A DNA stretch of 64,000 nucleotides from Lachnospira eligens (GTDB lineage: Bacteria; Bacillota; Clostridia; Lachnospirales; Lachnospiraceae): contig NZ_WKRD01000005.1 of NCBI RefSeq assembly GCF_009680455.1, forward strand, positions 214,868-278,867, read 5' to 3'. The position numbers and the translations under genes are program-made. The notes beneath the pieces were generated by a model. That model searched no databases, was not told the origin of the DNA, and saw nothing but the letters and a program-made list of their open reading frames with translations. Positions within the stretch are counted from its first letter, which is position 1. Each line of letters begins with the position of its first letter. Shown in pieces: positions 35,966 to 44,207 of the stretch.

Positions 35966-36286
35966 TATCAGGCTGATTACTAAATATGTTGTTTATAAAT
36001 AATTTAAGCATGTTCTACACATATAAATGAATCTTTTCCTATAAATTATATTTTTTAATATACTTTATAGGTGTTTTTTGACGGATTTAGGGTGATTTTT
36101 GGTGATTAATATCAGATTAGATGGGCATATACCTATAAGATACAATTTTAAAATAGTTTTATAGGTTTATTATATAATTATAAATATAGACACTTGTGTT
36201 TTCTACCTATAAGGTTGCATTTTATACGACTACCTATAGGTATCATGTTAAAAGACAGGATATTGGACAACCTATCAGGCTGATTA
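35966..36286. repeat. Non-coding block: three paired CCTATAA/TTATAGG inverted repeats between 14-bp direct repeats
   Basis: The octamer ACCTATAA or a one-base variant, or its complement, occurs at 36038, 36065, 36131, 36159, 36205 and 36232 (the last is the palindrome ACCTATAGGT). They form three inverted pairs with start-to-start distances of 27, 28 and 27 bp. Exact 14-mers TATCAGGCTGATTA at 35966-35979 and 36273-36286 bracket the block. No gene is seen. It could be a multi-site binding region or a small inserted element. Confidence 0.7.
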
Positions 36287-36457
36287 TAACTTCACATATA
36301 CAATAGAATTCCTCTGTGCCGAAACGGACGCTGCAACTCGCTTCGCTCTTGCGGCTGGGAATTGGTGGACGGGACAGGTGCGTCCCACTACTGCGCAGTG
36401 CCGTGTCCTGACCTGCGGTCAGTCCACACGCGCTGTCGCGCTCTATGCGAATAACAA

Positions 36458-36496
36458 AAGAACCAGAGTTACAAGTAAACTTGCACTCTGGTTCTT
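36458..36496. terminator. Terminator-like hairpin, first of two with a shared core
   Basis: AAGAACCAGAGT (36458-36469) pairs perfectly with ACTCTGGTTCTT (36485-36496), with an inner CAAG-TAAA-CTTG. A short T-run follows on the minus strand. It could act as a back-up to the kduD terminator. Confidence 0.55.
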
Positions 36497-36581
36497 CTAT
36501 CATTCGCGCACTGCGCTTGTAGTCCGCGGTGTATGTACAAATTGGTTTTCAACCAATTTGTACGCGCATTCCATGCGCTAT

Positions 36582-36639
36582 AGATAACAAAAAGGACTTG
36601 ATGACAAGTAAACTTGTCTCAAGCCCTTTATTGTTATCT
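36582..36639 (-). terminator. Terminator of the kduI-kduD transcript
   Basis: Nested stems AAAGG/CCTTT, CTTGA/TCAAG and GACAAG/CTTGTC around loop TAAA, with an outer AGATAACAA/TTGTTATCT (36582-36590, 36631-36639). Read on the minus strand, the stem is followed by T5. It starts 24 nt after the kduD stop. Confidence 0.7.
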
Positions 36640-36662
36640 GCACCGCTAATCTATGTTCACGA

Positions 36663-37460
36663 TTACTGTGGCTGCTTGCCGATGTATGCGAGGATACCAC
36701 CATCTACATAGAGGATGTGTCCGTTAACTGCATCTGATGCTTCTGAAGCAAGGAATACAGCTGGACCAGCTAATTCTTCTGGCTTTAACCATCTCTCTGC
36801 TGGTGTCTTTGCAACGATGAATGAGTCGAATGGATGTCTTGATCCATCTGGCTGTCTCTCTCTTAATGGAGCTGTCTGAGGTGTCTCGATGTAACCAGGT
36901 CCAATACCATTACACTGGATATTGTACTTACCATACTCAGAACAAATATTTCTTGTAAGCATCTTAAGGCCACCCTTAGCAGCAGCGTAAGCTGATACTG
37001 TCTCACGACCTAATTCTGACATCATTGAGCAGATGTTGATAATCTTACCATGTCCTCTTTCGATCATTGAAGGAATTACTGCCTTTGATACGATGAATGG
37101 TGCGTTAAGATCTACATCGATAACCTGTCTGAACTCAGCAGCTGTCATCTCGCACATAGGAATTCTCTTAATGATACCAGCGTTGTTTACAAGGATATCG
37201 ATTGGTCCAACTTCCTTTGTAATCTTCTCTACAGTAGCGTTAACAGCTTCTTCGTTAGTAACGTCGCAAACATATCCGTGAGCGTCGATACCAGCTTCCT
37301 TATAAGCTGCTAATCCCTTATCTACTAATTCCTGCTTAATATCGTTGAAAACGATTTTTGCACCAGCCTTAGCCATACCACTAGCGATAGCGAAGCCGAT
37401 ACCATATGATGCACCAGTTACAAATGCAATCTTACCTTCAAGTGAAAAATTAACTGACAT
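36663..37460 (-). CDS. kduD: 2-dehydro-3-deoxy-D-gluconate 5-dehydrogenase (SDR family)
   Basis: Short-chain dehydrogenase that reduces 2,5-diketo-3-deoxygluconate, the KduI product, to KDG in unsaturated-uronate (pectin) catabolism. The cofactor loop TGASYGIGFAIA is near residue 15, NNAG is at about 91 and the catalytic YxxxK is YAAAKGG near 160. By sequence alone it could be a gluconate 5-dehydrogenase; adjacency to kduI decides the call. The SD is AAGGAG. Its codon use is strongly biased, suggesting high expression. Confidence 0.9.
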   Translation of the reverse strand: MSVNFSLEGKIAFVTGASYGIGFAIASGMAKAGAKIVFNDIKQELVDKGLAAYKEAGIDAHGYVCDVTNEEAVNATVEKITKEVGPIDILVNNAGIIKRIPMCEMTAAEFRQVIDVDLNAPFIVSKAVIPSMIERGHGKIINICSMMSELGRETVSAYAAAKGGLKMLTRNICSEYGKYNIQCNGIGPGYIETPQTAPLRERQPDGSRHPFDSFIVAKTPAERWLKPEELAGPAVFLASEASDAVNGHILYVDGGILAYIGKQPQ

Positions 37461-37542
37461 TTTAATTCTCCTTTTCCTAATAATAATTTATAAATGAAAC
37501 CCTCTACAGGTTACATTCCTTAGTAAAATATGTACTGACGGA

Positions 37543-38385
37543 TTACTTTAAATCCTTCATGTCTACCCAGTCCATATCATCGAAATCCTGGTTTTCTCCA
37601 GCCATTCCCCAGATAAATGCATATGCATGTGTAGCTGATGCTGAATGAATTGACCAGCTTGGTGAAATAACTGCTTCTTCACTTCTCATGATGATATGAC
37701 GAGTTTCTGTTGGCTCACCCATGTAGTGAACAACGATATCTTCTTCTGGAATCTCGAAGTAGAAATAAACTTCCATTCGTCTGTCATGTGTATGACATGG
37801 CATTGTATTCCATACGCTTCCTGGCTCAAGAGTTGTGATACCCATCTCTAACTGGCATGTCTCAACCTGACCTGGTAAAATATACTTTCTGTTAAGACGC
37901 TTATTACATCCTTCAACAGAACCAAGCTGAAGCTTGAACTCATCCTTGATATCCTTTTCTGGATCAATGAATACTGTAGGATATGTCTTATGTGCTGGTG
38001 TTGAGTTAAAGTAGAACTTAGCTGGCTTAGAAGAATCCTCGCTCTTGAACTTAATCTCCTTAGAACCCATACCAATATAAAGACCATCTCTATATTTAAA
38101 CTTATATTCAGTACCATCAACGATAACTGAACCGTTGCCACCTACATTAAAGATACCCATCTCACGTCTCTCAAGGAAATATGCTGCCTTAAGCTCAGAA
38201 CCTGCCTCAAGTGTAAGTTCCTTATTAACCGGCATACATCCGCCTACGATAATACGATCAATCTGGCTGTAAACAAGCTTGAAATCATCAGCTGGGAAAA
38301 GATTCTGGATAAGAAAATCATTTCTCAGTCTTTCTGTATCATAACCCTTTACATCTCTTGCGTTAGCACCCTGTCTTACTTCCAT
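37543..38385 (-). CDS. kduI: 5-dehydro-4-deoxy-D-glucuronate isomerase
   Basis: Zinc cupin enzyme that converts 4-deoxy-L-threo-5-hexosulose uronate to 2,5-diketo-3-deoxygluconate. The metal ligands are in MPCHTHDRRMEVYFYF, with a further His near the C-terminus (SIHSASATH). Length is 280 aa, matching E. coli KduI (278). The start MEVRQGAN has AAGGAG upstream; the in-frame TTG at 38403 precedes that SD. It forms an operon with kduD. Confidence 0.95.
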   Translation of the reverse strand: MEVRQGANARDVKGYDTERLRNDFLIQNLFPADDFKLVYSQIDRIIVGGCMPVNKELTLEAGSELKAAYFLERREMGIFNVGGNGSVIVDGTEYKFKYRDGLYIGMGSKEIKFKSEDSSKPAKFYFNSTPAHKTYPTVFIDPEKDIKDEFKLQLGSVEGCNKRLNRKYILPGQVETCQLEMGITTLEPGSVWNTMPCHTHDRRMEVYFYFEIPEEDIVVHYMGEPTETRHIIMRSEEAVISPSWSIHSASATHAYAFIWGMAGENQDFDDMDWVDMKDLK

Positions 38386-38438
38386 CGTAACTCTCCTTTT
38401 CAATTCACAAACCTAGGGCAAAGCCCCGTTTGGTGTTT

Positions 38439-38467
38439 ATAATACCACAAAATCCAATTATTTACAA
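38439..38467 (-). promoter_or_regulatory. Promoter of kduI-kduD with a dyad over the -10
   Basis: On the minus strand TTGTAA (38467-38462), 17 bp and TATTAT (38444-38439). The imperfect palindrome TGGTGTTTATAATACCA (38431-38447) covers the -10 and may be the operator for pectin control. A GGGC-AAA-GCCC mini-hairpin follows in the leader (38415-38425). Confidence 0.6.
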
Positions 38468-38470
38468 CTA

Positions 38471-39775
38471 TTAACCAACTATTCCCTTTATAAGTACATT
38501 TTTTTCGACAAATTCCTGCGAAAATGTATACGCATCCTTAATCATTGTTTCTGCTTCTTTAGTCTTTTCTGCATTATCACAGTAAATTCTTGCAATCACA
38601 TCACCTTTGCTGACTTTGTCGCCTATTTTCTTAGAAAGCACAACTCCAACTGATAAATCAATCACATCGTCCTTGGCTGCCCTTCCGCCTCCAAGAATCA
38701 TTGAAGATTTTCCTATCAGCTCAGACTGGATTGACTGGATGTATCCATCGCTATCTGCACACACCTCTGTTATTGTATCAGATATCTTTAACTTATCTGT
38801 GTTATATACTGCGTCAGGATCTCCACCCTGGGCTTTAACGAACTCTGCCATCTTGTCCAACGCACTTCCGTCACTTATTACTCTCTCCAATTCTTTTCTT
38901 ACAGTTTCTTTATCAAGATCATCTCTTGCAGCAAGCACCATATATGTTCCAAGATTAAGGACAAGCATAGTTAAATCCTCTGGTCCTTCACCTTTTAAAG
39001 TATTGATAGCCTCGATAACTTCAAGTGCATTTCCAACTGCATATCCTAACGGCTGGTCCATATCAGTAATAAGTGCTGTTACATTTCTTCCAGCTCCCTT
39101 TCCAATACGAACCATCTCCTTAGCAAGACTTACGGCATCAGCCTCATTTTTCATAAATGCGCCACTTCCGGTCTTGACATCAAGAACAATCGCATCAGCA
39201 CCAGAAGCCAGTTTCTTACTCATAATACTGCTTGCAATAAGCGAAATATTCTCGACCGTTGCCGTAACATCCCTTAGCGCATATATCTTCTTATCTGCAG
39301 GTGCAAGATTACCTGTCTGCCCTGTTATTGCAATTCCTATATCATTAACCTGCTTAACAAATGCTTCCTCAGACAGAGAAGTGTTAAATCCCGGAATACT
39401 TTCCAGTTTATCAATCGTGCCTCCTGTATGTCCAAGTCCTCTTCCACTCATCTTTGCAACTTTGCCGCCAAGTGCTGCAACCATAGGTGCAAGAACAAGT
39501 GAAGTCTTATCTCCAACGCCACCTGTACTGTGCTTGTCTACTTTAATTCCATTAATCCCCGACAAATCCAGCTTGTCTCCGCTGTTTTCCATTGCAAGCG
39601 TCAGGTTAAGAGTCTCATCATAATCCATATTTCTGAAATATATTGCCATAAGAAGGGCAGAAGCCTGATAATCAGGTATATCCCCCCTGACATAGCCATT
39701 AACAAAGAACTCTATCTCTTCTTTAGTAAGCTTTCCACCATCTCTTTTCTTCTCTATAATATCAACCATTCTCAT
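38471..39775 (-). CDS. pdp: Pyrimidine-nucleoside phosphorylase
   Basis: Phosphorolysis of uridine, thymidine and deoxyuridine to base and (deoxy)ribose-1-phosphate. The family signature [16 protein letters not shown] is at about 111-126, with [13 protein letters not shown] before it as the phosphate-binding loop. Length is 434 aa, as in Bacillus Pdp. It is the partner of deoB, 13 bp upstream, which converts the sugar phosphate on. AGGAGG precedes the ATG by 8 nt. Confidence 0.94.
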   Translation of the reverse strand: MRMVDIIEKKRDGGKLTKEEIEFFVNGYVRGDIPDYQASALLMAIYFRNMDYDETLNLTLAMENSGDKLDLSGINGIKVDKHSTGGVGDKTSLVLAPMVAALGGKVAKMSGRGLGHTGGTIDKLESIPGFNTSLSEEAFVKQVNDIGIAITGQTGNLAPADKKIYALRDVTATVENISLIASSIMSKKLASGADAIVLDVKTGSGAFMKNEADAVSLAKEMVRIGKGAGRNVTALITDMDQPLGYAVGNALEVIEAINTLKGEGPEDLTMLVLNLGTYMVLAARDDLDKETVRKELERVISDGSALDKMAEFVKAQGGDPDAVYNTDKLKISDTITEVCADSDGYIQSIQSELIGKSSMILGGGRAAKDDVIDLSVGVVLSKKIGDKVSKGDVIARIYCDNAEKTKEAETMIKDAYTFSQEFVEKNVLIKGIVG

Positions 39776-39787
39776 AATGCAGACCTC

Positions 39788-40963
39788 CTACATAATCTTA
39801 TTAAGAAAACTCTTTCCTATCTTAACCGGTTCTGTGCCAAAAATCTCAGCCAGTGTCTGTGCAATATCAGCATAAGTGTCACCTGTTCCAAGATTAACGC
39901 CATGTTTTAAACATTTGCCATATACAAGCAACGGAACATACTCCCTTGTATGGTCAGTTCCCTTATAGGTTGGGTCACAACCGTGGTCAGCCGTAATAAC
40001 AAGCATATCTGTGTCTTTCATAGTGTCTAACACCTGTGCGAGTCTATCATCAAATTCTTCAAGACCCCTTGCATAACCTTTATAATCTCTTCTGTGTCCC
40101 CATGTTGAATCGAACTCAACCAGATTAGTATATATAATTCCTTTATTATCCTGCTTCATATAATCAAGTGTTACATCCATTCCATCCTGATTGTCATTAG
40201 TGTGCTTAGACTCTGTAAGTCCCACACCAGCAAATATATCATGAATCTTACCGACTCCGATTACATCAAGCCCTTTATCACGGACTCTGCACAATATATT
40301 ATCCTCACTTGGCTTTAGTGAGAAATCCCTTCTGTTAGGTGTTCTCTTATAATTGCCATTCTCCCCGACAAAAGGTCGTGCAATAACTCTTGCTACAGCA
40401 TTCTTTCCTGTAAGGATATGTCTTGCCGTCTCACACATTTCATAAAGGCTTTCTACCGGCACAACATCTTCATGACATGCAATCTGGAAAACTGAATCTC
40501 CTGATGTATATACAATTGGTTTTCCTGTCGCAACATGTTCATCACCAAGTTCAGCAATTATCTGTGTTCCTGAAGCCGGCTTATTGCAAAGTATTCCTGG
40601 AATTCCTGTCTTTTTAATGAATTCATCAATAATACAGTCTGGAAATCCATCAGGATACACAGGAAACGGATCAGGAGAATATATTCCTGCCATCTCCCAG
40701 TGTCCAATTGTCGTGTCTTTTCCTGCAGACACTTCTGCCAGTTTTCCAAAACACCCGATGGGATTATCACAACTTTCAAGGTTATGTGCACCGTCTATAT
40801 TGCCTATTCCAAGCTTTACCATATTAGGAATATCAAGACCTCCATTAGCCTCTGCAGTATGTCCCAATGTATCTGCACCTTCATCTCCAAACTTAGCTGC
40901 ATCCCTGGCCTCACCAATTCCAACACTATCTAAAACTATCCATATAATTCTGTTAATATTCAT
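39788..40963 (-). CDS. deoB: Phosphopentomutase
   Basis: Interconverts (deoxy)ribose-1- and -5-phosphate, alkaline-phosphatase superfamily. Metal ligands are in the N-terminal IWIVLDSVGIGEA, with the phosphorylated Thr in GADTLGHTAEA, and in the C-terminal LVITADHGCDPT and DHTREYVPLLVYG. Length is 391 aa. GGGAGG precedes the ATG at 40963 by 7 nt; the in-frame TTG upstream is not needed. A candidate extended -10 (TGGTACAAT, 41000-40992) lies before it. Confidence 0.95.
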   Translation of the reverse strand: MNINRIIWIVLDSVGIGEARDAAKFGDEGADTLGHTAEANGGLDIPNMVKLGIGNIDGAHNLESCDNPIGCFGKLAEVSAGKDTTIGHWEMAGIYSPDPFPVYPDGFPDCIIDEFIKKTGIPGILCNKPASGTQIIAELGDEHVATGKPIVYTSGDSVFQIACHEDVVPVESLYEMCETARHILTGKNAVARVIARPFVGENGNYKRTPNRRDFSLKPSEDNILCRVRDKGLDVIGVGKIHDIFAGVGLTESKHTNDNQDGMDVTLDYMKQDNKGIIYTNLVEFDSTWGHRRDYKGYARGLEEFDDRLAQVLDTMKDTDMLVITADHGCDPTYKGTDHTREYVPLLVYGKCLKHGVNLGTGDTYADIAQTLAEIFGTEPVKIGKSFLNKIM

Positions 40964-41026
40964 AGCCACGCCTCCCGACAATCTTTAATATATTGTACCA
41001 CAAAGAATACTTTCTGTATTATTATT

Positions 41027-41054
41027 TTGCATTTTTGAAAACAAATGTTATAAT
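41027..41054 (+). promoter_or_regulatory. Promoter of aroF
   Basis: TTGCAT (41027-41032), 16 bp and TATAAT (41049-41054). The leader is only about 60 nt, too short for a typical T-box, and I see no T-box sequence. Confidence 0.6.
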
Positions 41055-41121
41055 CACATATACATTGTGTTTTTTATGCAAATGTAATTAATTGAATATA
41101 CATTTTTAAGGAGAAAATTAT

Positions 41122-42150
41122 ATGAGTTTCGAGTTCGTCACAAAGCTTCCTACGCCTACTGAAATCAAAGAACAGTACCCTGTACCAGAAGAAATAAAAA
41201 CATTAAAAGCTGAAAGAGATGCTGAAATTGCTGATGTTATAACCGGCAAATCAGACAAACTTCTTGTTATTATCGGACCTTGCTCAGCAGATAATGAAAC
41301 TGCTGTCCTTGATTACACATCAAGACTTGTTAAGGTTCAGGAGAAGATTAAAGACAAAGTTATTATTATTCCAAGAGTTTACACTAACAAACCAAGAACG
41401 ACAGGCGTAGGTTACAAAGGAATGCTTCACCAGCCAGACCCTGAAAAGAAGCCTGATCTTCTTGCCGGTCTTGTTGCAATCAGAAAAATGCATATTGATG
41501 TAATGAAAGAGACACATCTTAGTCCTGCTGATGAAATGCTTTACCCTGAAAACTACTGGTATCTTTCAGATGTTCTTTCATATGTTGCCGTTGGTGCAAG
41601 ATCAGTTGAAAACCAGCAGCACAGACTTGTATGTTCAGGAATTGATGTTCCAGCCGGAATGAAGAATCCTACAAGTGGAGATTTTTCAGTTATGTTAAAT
41701 TCTGTAGTTGCTGCCCAGTCTAAGCAGACATTTATATACAGAAACTGGGAAGTTAATACACCTGGAAATCCTCTTACACACACAATATTAAGAGGTGCCG
41801 TAAATAAACACGGCCAGACTATTCCTAACTATCACTATGAGGATTTAATAAGACTTTATAACATGTATGCTGCAAGAGATCTTGAGAATCCTGCTGTTAT
41901 TGTAGATGCTAACCACAGCAATTCAGGTAAGCAGTATCTTGAGCAGATCCGTATCGTCAAGGAAGTTCTTCACAGCTGCCATCACTCTGCTGATGTTAAG
42001 AAGCTTGTTAAGGGTGTTATGATTGAAAGTTATATTGAGCCGGGTAACCAGAAGGTTGGCGACGGTGTTTATGGAAAATCAATCACAGACGCATGCCTCG
42101 GATGGGCTGAATCTGAAAAGCTTTTATACGATATTGCAGACCTTATTTAA
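41122..42150 (+). CDS. aroF: 3-deoxy-7-phosphoheptulonate (DAHP) synthase, class I
   Basis: First step of aromatic amino-acid synthesis: phosphoenolpyruvate plus erythrose-4-phosphate. The sequence has LLVIIGPCSADNE, KPRTTGVGYKGML, GARSVENQQHR, VIVDANHSNS and IESYIEPGNQKV, all typical of the AroF/G/H type with the feedback-binding core. Length is 342 aa. AAGGAG precedes the ATG. It stands alone, convergent with spoIIM, whose last 27 bp overlap its end. Which amino acid inhibits it cannot be told. Confidence 0.95.
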   Translation: MSFEFVTKLPTPTEIKEQYPVPEEIKTLKAERDAEIADVITGKSDKLLVIIGPCSADNETAVLDYTSRLVKVQEKIKDKVIIIPRVYTNKPRTTGVGYKGMLHQPDPEKKPDLLAGLVAIRKMHIDVMKETHLSPADEMLYPENYWYLSDVLSYVAVGARSVENQQHRLVCSGIDVPAGMKNPTSGDFSVMLNSVVAAQSKQTFIYRNWEVNTPGNPLTHTILRGAVNKHGQTIPNYHYEDLIRLYNMYAARDLENPAVIVDANHSNSGKQYLEQIRIVKEVLHSCHHSADVKKLVKGVMIESYIEPGNQKVGDGVYGKSITDACLGWAESEKLLYDIADLI

Positions 42151-42675
42151 AAACATTTTCATTATGTCGGGATTAATGTAGCTTTCTGCAAATGTTCCGA
42201 TTAATGTAAGTAACAATGACATACTCACAATAATGACCGTTCTTCTTAAAATGTCAATTCTGTTTAGAAAATAATGACACATAAGGAGAACGGTCATTAT
42301 ATATAACAGATAATGTGGAAACAGCCATACCAAAACCATAACTACTCCCCCTGCACCGTGATACATAACAGCCTTTGTCATACATATTCCAAGGCAGAAT
42401 CCATTGTATAGACACAGCCAGTATACATACAATTTTCTGAATGGGGTAATCATGAATACTACCAATGTTATGAACTTCCTTAATCTGTAAGATAGCACCT
42501 CCTGCCATACATTTGCATATGCAGCATTAGAATTAATGTATACAATCAGATATTCAGTTGAAAACACATCACCATAGTGCCACATTTTTATAAAGCATGT
42601 ACCAAGTATAATTCCCGCAATAATTAATGCAACAAATCTTACATTCTTAATTACCCACAATAAAAAAGCCTTCAT
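42124..42675 (-). CDS. spoIIM: Stage II sporulation protein M-like membrane protein
   Basis: 183 aa with about five hydrophobic helices and the SpoIIM pattern: an N-terminal helix, a helical extracytoplasmic loop, the YNGFCLGICMTKAV turn and the PHYLLYIMTVLL segment. SpoIIM joins SpoIID and SpoIIP in engulfment. Other SpoIIM-superfamily (DUF95) proteins exist, so the role is likely rather than certain. No SpoIID/P gene is near. Its 3' end overlaps aroF by 27 bp, convergently. Confidence 0.8.
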   Translation of the reverse strand: MKAFLLWVIKNVRFVALIIAGIILGTCFIKMWHYGDVFSTEYLIVYINSNAAYANVWQEVLSYRLRKFITLVVFMITPFRKLYVYWLCLYNGFCLGICMTKAVMYHGAGGVVMVLVWLFPHYLLYIMTVLLMCHYFLNRIDILRRTVIIVSMSLLLTLIGTFAESYINPDIMKMFLNKVCNIV

Positions 42676-42722
42676 ATATATCCATCAAAATGTACTTTGA
42701 ATCAATATATGAAGACTTTGTC

Positions 42723-43274
42723 TTAATTATTCTTTTTACGGTTAAGTAAGGCATCATAAGCAAGAACTGCTGAAATTGTCTTGGAATCCTGTATCGTTCC
42801 TGCAAATATCATGTCTTTAAGTTCATCCATTGTGTATTTTTCTACATCTATGAATTCATCTTCATCAAGATGCTGACTTGTTTTTACAAGACCTGTTGCA
42901 AGATATACATCTACCACTTCATTGCAGAACGCAACCGCAGTAACAACTGATACAAGCTTGGTAAGATTATCTGACCTGTATCCGGTCTCTTCTTCAAGTT
43001 CTCTTGCCGCCGCATTAATTGTCGGCTCATCCCAGCCATTAAGACCACCTGCAGGAATCTCAATCGTCTCTCTGTCAAGTGCGTCTCTGTACTGTCTTAC
43101 CATGAGGAGACGTCCATCATCTAACACAGGAACAACAGCTGCTGCTCCTCTGTGGTCAATATAATCCCATTCTGCCCTATGTCCGTCGGGAGTCTCTATA
43201 ACATCTGTATATATATCAAGTATTGAACCCTTATATTTAAGAATTCTATCCACTCTTTTAATATGTTCTTTCAT
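42723..43274 (-). CDS. NUDIX hydrolase, ADP-ribose pyrophosphatase type
   Basis: 183 aa with a complete Nudix box (G-x5-E-x7-RELEEETG): GGLNGWDEPTINAAARELEE followed by ETGY. Preceded by VRQYRDALDRETIEIPAGG, the pattern of NudF/YqkG enzymes that cleave ADP-ribose to AMP and ribose-5-phosphate. It is 24 bp downstream of proC in the same direction. Confidence 0.92.
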   Translation of the reverse strand: MKEHIKRVDRILKYKGSILDIYTDVIETPDGHRAEWDYIDHRGAAAVVPVLDDGRLLMVRQYRDALDRETIEIPAGGLNGWDEPTINAAARELEEETGYRSDNLTKLVSVVTAVAFCNEVVDVYLATGLVKTSQHLDEDEFIDVEKYTMDELKDMIFAGTIQDSKTISAVLAYDALLNRKKNN

Positions 43275-43298
43275 ATTCAGCCTTTCTATATAAAAATG

Positions 43299-44096
43299 TT
43301 ACTTAATGCTTGTACATTTGTCATAGCAGGCGTCAGTTGCTTTGATAAGTGCATTTCTGAAACCATTCTCTTCAAGTGCAGAAACAGCCTGAATTGTTGT
43401 TCCACCAGGAGAACACACTTTATCTTTAAGTACTGCCGGGTGTTCCCCTGACTCAAGTACCATCTTTGCCGAACCAAGGACAGTCTGGGCAACCATCTTA
43501 TATGCATCATCTCTCTTAATGCCATACTTTACAACACTATCAGCAAGGGCTTCAATGAACATATATACATAAGCAGGTGAACTGCCACTTGCACATACTA
43601 CTCCATCCATAAGCTTTTCATCAACGTAAACAACCTTACCAAATGAAGTAAAGAATTTATCTATAACATCTCTTTCATCAAATGAATAATCAGATGCATT
43701 ATATGCTACTCCTGTCATTCCTTCCCCGATAAGTGCAGGTGTATTAGGCATTGCTCTTACAACTCTTATATTGCTTCCAAGAGCATTCTTTATAGACGCA
43801 ATGGTAATTCCCGGTGCTATTGATATAATAACGCTTTCTTCTGTTACCACATTTACAATATTCTTAAGTACTGTTGGATACATCTGTGGTTTTACTGCAA
43901 GCACAATATACTTGGCATTGTTGCCACATTCAGCATTACTTTCTGCAAATCTTACACCTGTCTCAGATGATATTTTTTCGCATTTTTCTCTGTTAGGTGA
44001 TGAAAATATAATATCTGATGGTGAAAATGCTGCCAAAGCACCTTTAAGCATTGCATATCCCATGTTACCCATTCCAATAAAACCAATCTTAGCCAT
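43299..44096 (-). CDS. proC: Pyrroline-5-carboxylate reductase
   Basis: Last step of proline synthesis, NAD(P)H dependent. The N-terminal Rossmann motif is GFIGMGNMGYAM, followed by LAVKPQMYPTVL, the VRAMPNTPALIGEGMTG block and the signature DKVCSPGGTTIQAV near the C-terminus. Length is 265 aa, standard. It probably forms an operon with the NUDIX gene. proA and proB are not in the window. Confidence 0.95.
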   Translation of the reverse strand: MAKIGFIGMGNMGYAMLKGALAAFSPSDIIFSSPNREKCEKISSETGVRFAESNAECGNNAKYIVLAVKPQMYPTVLKNIVNVVTEESVIISIAPGITIASIKNALGSNIRVVRAMPNTPALIGEGMTGVAYNASDYSFDERDVIDKFFTSFGKVVYVDEKLMDGVVCASGSSPAYVYMFIEALADSVVKYGIKRDDAYKMVAQTVLGSAKMVLESGEHPAVLKDKVCSPGGTTIQAVSALEENGFRNALIKATDACYDKCTSIK

Positions 44097-44159
44097 ATGT
44101 ATATCCTCCCAACTATATCATGATATATAACATCTGATTATTATATACCCGATTATTAA

Positions 44160-44188
44160 ATAAGCTTGCTTATAAAAAGCAAGCTTAT
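44160..44188 (-). terminator. Hairpin terminator after the aminotransferase
   Basis: ATAAGCTTGCTT (44160-44171) and AAGCAAGCTTAT (44177-44188) are exact complements with a 5-nt loop, 20 bp downstream of the aminotransferase stop. The T-tract is weak, so efficiency is uncertain. Confidence 0.6.
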
Positions 44189-44207
44189 ATTAATTATATT
44201 CATTTAA

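Larger units (their letters stand above)
36324..36660. other. GC-rich non-coding hairpin cluster downstream of kduD
   Basis: No credible gene. A chain of hairpins: 36330-36355 (GCTGCAA/TTGCGGC), the palindrome ACTGCGCAGT (36390-36399), CTGACC-TGC-GGTCAG (36408-36422), a 12-bp stem (36458-36496), a perfect 13-bp stem GTACAAATTGGTT (36535-36563), GCGCAT-TCC-ATGCGC (36564-36578) and a long stem (36582-36639). The two largest share the core CAAGTAAACTTG. Base composition of the first part is clearly more GC-rich than its neighbours. Confidence 0.65.

Noticed and set aside
36378..36711. Short open frames in the hairpin cluster
   Set aside because: They run through perfect inverted repeats, have no SD and give no recognisable protein pattern.
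38607..39623. 338-codon open frame antisense to pdp
   Set aside because: It is the complement of a well-conserved enzyme gene with biased codons, has no SD and gives a low-complexity Ser/Leu/Pro protein.
40982..41121. T-box leader before aroF
   Set aside because: The promoter leaves only about 60 nt of leader and no T-box consensus or specifier stem is visible.
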